From assembly GCA_027030285.1 (NCBI GenBank), contig JALVFC010000020.1, positions 1 to 5,750 of the forward strand: DNA of 5,750 bases, in the 5' to 3' direction. Of the stretch, positions 1 to 5,179 are shown in pieces; position 1 is the stretch's first letter; each line of letters opens with the position of its first letter. Under the pieces are notes generated by a model. The model saw only the letters and a program-made list of their open reading frames with translations, was not told where the DNA came from and did no database searches. Both the position numbers and the translations under genes were made by a program. Origin of the DNA: Thiotrichaceae bacterium. GTDB taxonomy: Bacteria; Pseudomonadota; Gammaproteobacteria; Thiotrichales; Thiotrichaceae.

Positions 1-150
1 AAATCCAAAATCCGGTCGTTGCACTTCAAAGTTGAATCCGCCCAATAATTACGAGCTGTATTCCAATATTTACACACTGATCTGTGTCACTGTCAGCGCT
101 TTCCCTCTCCATTTCCATCCCCCCCCCTCAATATCCCCACTCGACAGTTA
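1..150. other. Upstream intergenic stretch with no convincing gene
   Basis: No start codon with a ribosome binding site and a substantial reading frame is visible here on either strand. Frame 1 is open for 15 codons from the window edge to a TAA at 46-48. This could be the last codons of an upstream gene or chance. Bases 25-36 form a small palindrome (TTCAA-AG-TTGAA), and bases 72-87 can form a 5-bp hairpin (ACACA/TGTGT). From about 98 to 140 the + strand is strongly pyrimidine-rich. The stretch most likely separates the nap promoter from a neighbouring gene outside the window. Confidence 0.5.
119..127. repeat. Homopolymer run of nine C
   Basis: Nine consecutive Cs lie inside a C/T-rich stretch, with CCC at 103-105 and CCCC at 135-138. 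The minus strand therefore carries clustered G runs. The run lies about 24 bases upstream of the first FNR-like box and well upstream of the predicted -10 element. Such tracts are prone to slippage and to sequencing length errors. No function can be assigned. Confidence 0.8.
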
Positions 151-164
151 TTGACCTATATCAG
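151..164 (+). promoter_or_regulatory. Secondary FNR/ANR-like box
   Basis: The sequence TTGACCTATATCAG matches the TTGA-N6-TCAA core at seven of eight positions. Its centre (157.5) lies 31 bases, about three helical turns, upstream of the perfect box centre (188.5). Relative to a start near base 230 it would sit at about -72.5, where an upstream FNR/CRP-family dimer can assist on the same DNA face. The imperfect right half-site suggests weaker binding. It could also be chance in AT-rich DNA. Confidence 0.45.
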
Positions 165-181
165 ACCGCACTTTCTGCTAC

Positions 182-195
182 TTGATTTATATCAA
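182..195 (+). promoter_or_regulatory. Perfect FNR/ANR (CRP-family) binding site
   Basis: TTGAT-TTAT-ATCAA is an exact match to the consensus TTGATNNNNATCAA bound by FNR/ANR oxygen sensors and closely related Dnr-type regulators. It is placed so that a start near base 230 would put it at -41.5, the classical class II activator position. This predicts induction of the nap operon under oxygen limitation. Whether FNR, ANR or an NO-responsive DNR protein uses it cannot be decided from the site alone. Confidence 0.88.
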
Positions 196-218
196 TGTGA
201 AATTCCATAAGTCGTATC

Positions 219-224
219 TAATAT
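219..224 (+). promoter_or_regulatory. Predicted -10 element of the nap promoter
   Basis: TAATAT is a reasonable sigma-70 -10 hexamer. A start at about 230-231 gives a leader of roughly 70 bases before napD. No good -35 hexamer stands at the proper distance. That is expected for a class II FNR-dependent promoter, where the activator at 182-195 covers the -35 region. The start site is inferred from spacing, not observed. Confidence 0.6.
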
Positions 225-246
225 AAAAACACATTTAAAAACATAT

Positions 247-270
247 ACTTAACTTATGTTAAAGTTTTTT
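247..270 (+). other. AT-rich inverted repeat followed by a T run in the napD leader
   Basis: TTAAC-TTAT-GTTAA (249-262) is an exact inverted repeat with the same 5-4-5 geometry as an FNR box but a different half-site. The arms extend imperfectly outward (ACTTAAC and GTTAAAGT). Ts fill 265-270. If transcription starts near 230, this lies at about +26. It could be an operator for an unknown dimeric regulator, or a weak terminator-like or stability hairpin in the leader RNA. The stem is AT-rich and would be weak, so strong termination is unlikely. Confidence 0.35.
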
Positions 271-271
271 A

Positions 272-285
272 TTGATGTACATTAA
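272..285 (+). promoter_or_regulatory. FNR-like box just upstream of the napD ribosome binding site
   Basis: TTGATGTACATTAA matches the TTGA-N6-TCAA core at seven of eight positions and the 14-base consensus at all but one. It lies downstream of the predicted transcription start, at about +43 to +56, and abuts the napD Shine-Dalgarno sequence. A CRP/FNR-family protein bound here would be expected to repress or modulate rather than activate the 230 start. It could also be chance. Confidence 0.35.
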
Positions 286-286
286 A

Positions 287-291
287 GAGGG
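287..291 (+). promoter_or_regulatory. napD ribosome binding site
   Basis: GAGGG ends nine bases before the ATG at 301. It is the only good Shine-Dalgarno sequence near the start and supports this start for napD. Confidence 0.65.
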
Positions 292-300
292 ACTTCGTAC

Positions 301-591
301 ATGAGCATCTATAGCTTAGTCGTACATACCAAACCTGAAAATATTGAATCAGTCACTCATGCACTTGAAGCCATAGAAGCGGTAGAAGTTCATGGTATCA
401 ATGAGAAGGGCAAAATCGTTGTTTCACTGGATCATCCTGATCGTGATTTTTGTAGCGACACTATTATGAGTTTCCACGATATACCGGGTGTACTGAATTC
501 GTCCCTGGTTTATGAGTATTTTGAAGATGACGACGCGGATAGTAATGAAGCCGAGGAATCCCGCCAGACAATCACCAGAGAGGTATCTTAA
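301..591 (+). CDS. napD: NapD, chaperone for the periplasmic nitrate reductase NapA
   Basis: This 96-residue protein is a cytoplasmic NapD-family chaperone. By family knowledge it binds the Tat signal peptide of NapA and prevents export until the molybdenum cofactor and Fe-S cluster are loaded. The sequence shows the family pattern: an opening strand with SLVVHTKPE (residues 5-13), a middle GKIVVSLD strand (37-44), and the closing PGVLNSSLVYEYFE segment (62-75), fitting the small ferredoxin-like fold. A short acidic tail (DDD, EAEE) follows the fold. The gene is the first of the operon, with a Shine-Dalgarno at 287-291. Its stop is two bases before the napA start, and its last codons carry the napA ribosome binding site (GAGAGG, 578-583), so the two genes are probably translationally coupled. 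The family assignment is secure. Confidence 0.95.
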   Translation: MSIYSLVVHTKPENIESVTHALEAIEAVEVHGINEKGKIVVSLDHPDRDFCSDTIMSFHDIPGVLNSSLVYEYFEDDDADSNEAEESRQTITREVS

Positions 592-593
592 AC

Positions 594-3176
594 ATGAAAT
601 TAACACGTCGAGATTTTATTAAAAGCCAGGCCGTTGCTGCGGCGGCTGTGTCGGCAGGGGTTACCTTGCCGTCTGCGGTACTTGCAGAAGCTAAAAAAGA
701 TGATGGTGTGCGCTGGGACAAGGCGGCATGTCGCTTCTGTGGTACAGGTTGTTCTGTGTTACTTGGGGTTAAGGATGGCAAGGTTGTTGCCACGCAGGGT
801 GACCCTGATGCACCTGTAAACAAAGGTCTGAATTGTATTAAAGGTTATTTCCTCACCAAGATTATGTACGGTAAAGATCGCCTGACCAAGCCTCTGTTGC
901 GCATGAAGGATGGCAAGTACGCAAAAGATGGTGAATTTACCGAAGTTTCCTGGGATTACGCCTTTAAGACTATGGCTGAAAAGTGGATTGCCGCGCGTAA
1001 GGCGAAAGGCCCTAAAGGTGTGGGCATGTTCGGTTCCGGGCAGTGGACATTGTGGGAAGGCTATGCGGCTTCAAAGCTGATGAAAGGCGGATTCCGCTCT
1101 AACAGTCTTGATCCCAATGCACGTCATTGTATGGCTTCAGCGGTTGGTGCATTTATGCGTACTTTCGGTATTGATGAACCAATGGGTTGTTATGATGACA
1201 TGGAAAAAGCCGATGCTTTCGTACTTTGGGGTTCTAATATGGCGGAGATGCACCCTATCCTCTGGTCTCGTATTACGGATACCCGTTTAACCAAGCCAGG
1301 TTGTGAAGTACATGTTTTGTCAACTTTCAAGCATCGTAGCTTCGAGCTGGCTGATAATGGTATGATTTTCCGCCCGCAAACTGACCTGGCAATTTTGAAC
1401 TATATCGCCAATCACATAATTCAAACCAAGGCTTATAACAAAGAATTTATCGATGCACACTGCCACTTCAAAAAGACTCCAACGGATATTGGTTATGGCT
1501 TGCGCGATTCTGATCCCCGCCAGAAGAAAGCAAAAAATCCAAACAAAGGCAAGCTAACCGATATTACTTTTGAAGAGTATGCCAAATCTGTAGAGCCTTA
1601 TACTCTGGAAAAAGCATCTGAAATTTCTGGTGTTCCGAAGAAGCAGCTTAAACGCCTTGCCGAGCTGTATGCTGATCCCAAGAAGAAGATTTCGTCATAC
1701 TGGACCATGGGCTTCAACCAGCATACTCGCGGCGTATGGGTAAACAGCCTGTGTTACAACGTGCATTTGTTAATGGGCAAGATTTCCGAGCCTGGTAATG
1801 GTCCGTTCTCACTCACAGGACAACCATCTGCCTGTGGAACAGCGCGTGAGGTTGGCACATTTACACACCGTTTGCCAGCCGATTATGTCACCAAGAAAGA
1901 TTCACATTGCAAGTTTGGCGAGAAAATCTGGAAACTTCCTCCAGGCACTATTCCAAGAGCGAATGGTAAAACCGATGGTAAAGACCAGAGTGACATCACT
2001 GGCAAGCCTATGGGCAAGACTCTGATTCATGCCGTTGCCATGCACCGCGCCCTGAAAGACAAGAAGATGAACTGCTTCTGGGTAATGTGTAACAACAATT
2101 TGCAGGCTGCAGCTAACTTTAATAATGAGTCCTGGCCTGGATGGCGTGCCCCGGAAAACTTTATAACGGTATCCGACCCTTACCCTACGGTTTCGGCGAT
2201 GGGGGCTGATCTGATACTGCCAACCGCCATGTGGGCAGAAAAGGAGGGGGCTTATGGTAACTCGGAGCGTAGAACGCAGTTCTGGCGGCAACAGGTCGCG
2301 GCTCCAGGCGACGCCAAGTCTGATTTATGGCAGATAATGACCTTCTCCAAATACATTAAGGTGAGCGATGTCTGGCCTGAAGACCTGATTGCCAAAATGC
2401 CTGAATATAAAGACAAAACATTATATGAAGTGCTTTATACCAATGGCTATATCGATAAATTCGAGAAGGTACAGGTGACTGATGAAGCGGGTAATAAATA
2501 CGACAACTTCGAGGCAGAAGAGTTTGGCTTCTACGTCCAGAAGGGACTGTTTGAAGAATACCGACGCTTCCAGTTGGAAGGTCCAAAGAAAGGGCATGAG
2601 CTGGCTTACTTTGATGACTACCACAAGGCGCGTGGTATTCGCTGGCCGGTTATTGATGGCAAGGAAACATTGTGGCGTTTCCGTGAAGGCTATGATCCGC
2701 ACGTCAAGGCACTTAACCCGAATGTTAAGAAAGGTGACGTTTACTTTTATGGCAAGAAGGATGGTAAGGCGAATATTATTACCGCGCCCTATGAGCCAGC
2801 GGCTGAGCCACCTGATAATGAATACGATCTGTGGTTATGTACGGGACGTGTGCTTGAGCACTGGCATTCAGGTTCTATGACCCGACGTGTTCCCGAGTTG
2901 TATCGTGCCATGCCTGATGCAGTGGTTTATATGAACAAAAAAGATGCCCGAAAGCGGAGGTTGCGTGATGGTTCAAAAGTCAAGCTACAGACCCGTCGTG
3001 GTGAACTAATCAGTACCGTACAGACACGCGGCAGAAACAAGCCTCCAGAAGGACTGGTCTTTATCCCCTGGTTTGACGCTGGACGTCTGGTCAACAAGTT
3101 GACTCTTGACCAGACTGATCCGCTTTCGAAAGAAACGGATTACAAAAAATGTGCCTGTAAGGTTGTAAAGGTCTAA
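594..3176 (+). CDS. napA: NapA, catalytic subunit of periplasmic nitrate reductase
   Basis: This 860-residue protein reduces nitrate to nitrite in the periplasm at a bis-MGD molybdenum centre. The N-terminus has a twin-arginine signal (TRRDFIK, residues 4-10), a hydrophobic stretch (13-24), and an Ala-Val-Leu-Ala site with likely cleavage after about residue 31. A [4Fe-4S] cluster is held by C46, C49, C53 and C81, followed by K83, the family's conserved lysine between cluster and cofactor. The molybdenum ligand is C179 in NARHC, and Q150 and N175 are also conserved. Other hallmarks are SYWTMGFNQHTRG (368-380), SLTGQPSACGTAREVG (406-421), ILPTAMWAEKEGAYGN (541-556) and LEHWHSGSMTRR (754-765). 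From memory E. coli NapA is 828 residues. The extra length here includes a Gly/Lys-rich insertion of about 19 residues at 455-476 and smaller ones near 622-640 and 702-715. No frame damage is seen. NapB is the expected electron donor. Confidence 0.98.
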   Translation: MKLTRRDFIKSQAVAAAAVSAGVTLPSAVLAEAKKDDGVRWDKAACRFCGTGCSVLLGVKDGKVVATQGDPDAPVNKGLNCIKGYFLTKIMYGKDRLTKPLLRMKDGKYAKDGEFTEVSWDYAFKTMAEKWIAARKAKGPKGVGMFGSGQWTLWEGYAASKLMKGGFRSNSLDPNARHCMASAVGAFMRTFGIDEPMGCYDDMEKADAFVLWGSNMAEMHPILWSRITDTRLTKPGCEVHVLSTFKHRSFELADNGMIFRPQTDLAILNYIANHIIQTKAYNKEFIDAHCHFKKTPTDIGYGLRDSDPRQKKAKNPNKGKLTDITFEEYAKSVEPYTLEKASEISGVPKKQLKRLAELYADPKKKISSYWTMGFNQHTRGVWVNSLCYNVHLLMGKISEPGNGPFSLTGQPSACGTAREVGTFTHRLPADYVTKKDSHCKFGEKIWKLPPGTIPRANGKTDGKDQSDITGKPMGKTLIHAVAMHRALKDKKMNCFWVMCNNNLQAAANFNNESWPGWRAPENFITVSDPYPTVSAMGADLILPTAMWAEKEGAYGNSERRTQFWRQQVAAPGDAKSDLWQIMTFSKYIKVSDVWPEDLIAKMPEYKDKTLYEVLYTNGYIDKFEKVQVTDEAGNKYDNFEAEEFGFYVQKGLFEEYRRFQLEGPKKGHELAYFDDYHKARGIRWPVIDGKETLWRFREGYDPHVKALNPNVKKGDVYFYGKKDGKANIITAPYEPAAEPPDNEYDLWLCTGRVLEHWHSGSMTRRVPELYRAMPDAVVYMNKKDARKRRLRDGSKVKLQTRRGELISTVQTRGRNKPPEGLVFIPWFDAGRLVNKLTLDQTDPLSKETDYKKCACKVVKV

Positions 3177-3198
3177 GCGTTTTACAACGAGGGTAATA

Positions 3199-3231
3199 CA
3201 GGTAGCCTGACTTCAATAATCAGGCTACCTG
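3199..3231 (+). terminator. Strong hairpin between napA and napG (partial terminator or stability element)
   Basis: CAGGTAGCCTGA (3199-3210) and TCAGGCTACCTG (3220-3231) are a perfect 12-bp inverted repeat around a nine-base loop, starting 22 bases after the napA stop. The following bases, CTTCTTCTA, are pyrimidine-rich but lack a solid T run, so this would be an inefficient intrinsic terminator at best. It could instead protect the 3' end of a processed napDA transcript and lower napGHB expression relative to napDA. No new promoter is evident before napG, so read-through is expected. The hairpin is certain as sequence; its role is inferred. Confidence 0.6.
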
Positions 3232-3259
3232 CTTCTTCTAATGATAACCAGAGATTTTA

Positions 3260-4225
3260 ATGTCTAATTCTCAAACCAAACAATCTGGCAGTCAGAGCAG
3301 TAGCAAACAAAGCGCCATCAGCAGACGTCGCTTTCTTTCCGATATGGCGGGAACAGCCTGTGGTGTCGGCTTGTTTGGTCTGGGTATTGGTTTATATTCA
3401 AAATCGGCTAATGCAATCAAGCCATTGGCGATTCGTCCGCCAGGCGCTATCAATGAGGTTGATTTTGTGGCTGCCTGTACCCGCTGTGGTATCTGCGTGC
3501 GCGATTGCCCGTATGACATCCTGAAACTTGCCACACTGGGTGATGAAGTACCCACTGGGACACCCTATTTTACTGCCAGAACAGGTCCTTGTGAGATGTG
3601 CGAGGACATTCCATGCGTACCAAACTGCCCCACAGGAGCACTGGATCACAGCCTCACGGATATCAACAAGGCAAGAATGGGGCTGGCAGTGGTGGTGGAC
3701 AAGGAAACCTGTATTGCTTTTCTGGGGTTACGTTGCGAAGTCTGTTTCAACGTCTGCCCGCTGGAGGGCAAGGCGATTACACTGGATTATCGGCACAATC
3801 AGCGTTCAGGAAAGCACGCAATGTTTGTTCCTGTGGTTCATTCTGATGCCTGCACGGGCTGTGGACTATGTGAAAAAGCCTGCATTCTGGAAGATGCGCC
3901 TGCTATCAAGGTATTTCCGGAACATCTGGCAAAGGGTGATTTGGGACATCATTACCGCCTGGGCTGGAAACAGAAAAAGGCAAAAGGTGGCAGCCTGATA
4001 AAAACGCAAGACAAGCATCAGTATAACCTGCCAGAAGGTGTGCATTACGATTATGAAGGTGTTGGCCTGGTGACCGATGAACAGGGTAACCCTATTGTAG
4101 CTCCTGACCAGAAAAAGCCTGCTGCTCCTGTTGAAAACAAAAACAGTCAGCCGGAACGACCAATGCCAGGCAGCAGTAGCAACCCACTGGATGTCCTGAA
4201 AAAAGGCATTCAGGAGGCGCAATAA
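3260..4225 (+). CDS. napG: NapG, periplasmic ferredoxin-type quinol dehydrogenase subunit
   Basis: This 321-residue iron-sulfur protein is expected to work with membrane-bound NapH to pass electrons from quinol toward the NapB/NapA complex. A Tat signal (SRRRFL, residues 21-26) precedes a hydrophobic run and a SANA site near 52. Four cysteine groups, each fitting one [4Fe-4S] cluster, follow: C73/C76/C79/C83, C111/C114/C119/C123, C151/C159/C162/C166 (CX7CX2CX3C) and C198/C201/C204/C208. The family segment ARMGLAVVVD (138-147) and the LGHHYRLGW end of the core (228-236) are present. From memory E. coli NapG is 231 residues and ends near residue 243 here. The remaining 78 or so residues are a hydrophilic extension rich in Lys, Pro, Gln and Asn. 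The start codon has only a weak upstream Shine-Dalgarno (CAGAG, 3249-3253). The stop overlaps the napH start by one base (TAATG). Confidence 0.96.
   Translation: MSNSQTKQSGSQSSSKQSAISRRRFLSDMAGTACGVGLFGLGIGLYSKSANAIKPLAIRPPGAINEVDFVAACTRCGICVRDCPYDILKLATLGDEVPTGTPYFTARTGPCEMCEDIPCVPNCPTGALDHSLTDINKARMGLAVVVDKETCIAFLGLRCEVCFNVCPLEGKAITLDYRHNQRSGKHAMFVPVVHSDACTGCGLCEKACILEDAPAIKVFPEHLAKGDLGHHYRLGWKQKKAKGGSLIKTQDKHQYNLPEGVHYDYEGVGLVTDEQGNPIVAPDQKKPAAPVENKNSQPERPMPGSSSNPLDVLKKGIQEAQ
4212..4217 (+). promoter_or_regulatory. napH ribosome binding site inside the napG end
   Basis: AGGAGG is a full-strength Shine-Dalgarno sequence seven bases before the napH ATG at 4225. It lies in the last codons of napG. 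Together with the TAATG stop/start overlap this suggests coupled translation and fixes the napH start. It is much stronger than the site before napG. Confidence 0.85.
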
Positions 4226-5154
4226 TGGCGACTAAGATTCAAATAGGCAAAGAAGCCATTGAGAAGAAAGGCTGGTGGCAAGCTTATAAATGGCTGATTT
4301 TAAGGCGTACCAGCCAGATTTCTATCCTGTTGATATTTATGCTGGTGCCTTTATGCCACTGGATGACTCCAGGGTCAGAATGTCATTTAGGCTGGATTAT
4401 GAAAGGCAACCTGTCTTCCAGCAAGTTGTTTGACACCATCCCGATGACAGATCCCCTCTTGCTGTTGCAGATTGTAGCTGCCGGATTTACGCACATTGCT
4501 ATTGAAGCCGTCATTGGTGCTTTCATCGTTCTGGCTTTCTATTTACTGGTCGGCGGGCGCGTCTATTGCTCATGGGTATGCCCTGTGAATATGGTGACAG
4601 ATGCCGCGTTTTGGCTAAGAACAAAGCTAAAACTGGTCGGTGGAACCCGTTTTTCGCGCAATATTCGCTACTGGGTATTAGGCATGGTACTCGTGCTATC
4701 AGCAGTTACGGGTTCACTCGCCTATGAACTGGTCAATCCGGTATCCATGCTGCATCGAGGTTTATTTTTCGGCATGGGGCTCGGCTGGTTAGTAATCGTC
4801 GGCATTTTTCTGTTTGATCTGTTTATGACCCGGCGTGGCTGGTGTACCCATATCTGCCCAATGGGTGCGTTCTACGGCTTACTGGGCAGGTTAAGCCCGC
4901 TCAAGGTGAGAGCTGATGCCAGAGATCAATGTGATGATTGCGGCGAATGTTACATCGTCTGCCCGGAAGCGCAAATTATCAAACCTGTGCTAAAGGGCAA
5001 GGAAAAAGGCGTTCCTGCCGTCATTTTGGCAGGAGAATGTACGAATTGTGGTCGCTGTATTGATGTGTGTGCGGAAAATGTTTTCCACTTTGGAAATCGT
5101 TATCAGCAGGAAGCCACCAAAACACATAAGGTGCGCCCGACAACTTCTAGTTAA
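4225..5154 (+). CDS. napH: NapH, membrane iron-sulfur quinol dehydrogenase subunit
   Basis: This 309-residue inner-membrane protein is the membrane partner of NapG and is thought to take electrons from quinol. Hydrophobic segments at about 31-47, 79-109, 149-168 and 180-200 fit the four-helix NapH plan. Two CX3CP motifs, C115-SWV-C119-P and C207-THI-C211-P, are the family hallmark near the membrane faces. The C-terminal part carries two ferredoxin motifs for two [4Fe-4S] clusters, C236/C239/C242/C246 and C272/C275/C278/C282, expected on the cytoplasmic side. EKKGWWQAYKWLILRR (13-28) and SSSKLFDTIPMTDPL (64-78) are close to E. coli NapH (287 residues from memory). An unusual pair of cysteines, C44 and C53, lies just after the first helix. 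The start is fixed by AGGAGG at 4212-4217. napB follows after 25 bases. Confidence 0.96.
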   Translation: MATKIQIGKEAIEKKGWWQAYKWLILRRTSQISILLIFMLVPLCHWMTPGSECHLGWIMKGNLSSSKLFDTIPMTDPLLLLQIVAAGFTHIAIEAVIGAFIVLAFYLLVGGRVYCSWVCPVNMVTDAAFWLRTKLKLVGGTRFSRNIRYWVLGMVLVLSAVTGSLAYELVNPVSMLHRGLFFGMGLGWLVIVGIFLFDLFMTRRGWCTHICPMGAFYGLLGRLSPLKVRADARDQCDDCGECYIVCPEAQIIKPVLKGKEKGVPAVILAGECTNCGRCIDVCAENVFHFGNRYQQEATKTHKVRPTTSS

Positions 5155-5169
5155 ATTAAAAGGTCTGAT

Positions 5170-5174
5170 GGAGG
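5170..5174 (+). promoter_or_regulatory. napB ribosome binding site
   Basis: GGAGG lies five bases before the ATG at 5180, in the 25-base gap after the napH stop. It selects this start, which gives a clean signal peptide. No hairpin or new promoter is seen in the gap. Confidence 0.8.
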
Positions 5175-5179
5175 CTGTT

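Noticed and set aside
1..48. 15 open codons ending in TAA at 46-48, possibly the tail of an upstream gene or a mobile-element end
   Set aside because: Too short to identify, and no inverted-repeat partner or target duplication is visible in the window.
77..90. Possible further FNR-like site (CTGAT-CTGT-GTCAC)
   Set aside because: Three mismatches to the consensus, including both outer positions, and about 105 bases away from the perfect box. This is no better than chance.
1902..2291. 129-codon open frame on the minus strand inside napA
   Set aside because: It is antisense to strongly conserved NapA sequence and its product resembles no family I know.
594..3176. Alternative identity of napA as an assimilatory (Nas) or formate dehydrogenase-type molybdoenzyme
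   Set aside because: The Tat signal, NapA-specific motifs, near full-length similarity to E. coli NapA, and napD/napG/napH/napB neighbours all point to periplasmic nitrate reductase.
3528..3998. 156-codon open frame on the plus strand inside napG
   Set aside because: It is out of frame with napG, whose four cysteine motifs are intact across the same bases. The shifted product is rich in Trp and Arg with no recognisable domain.
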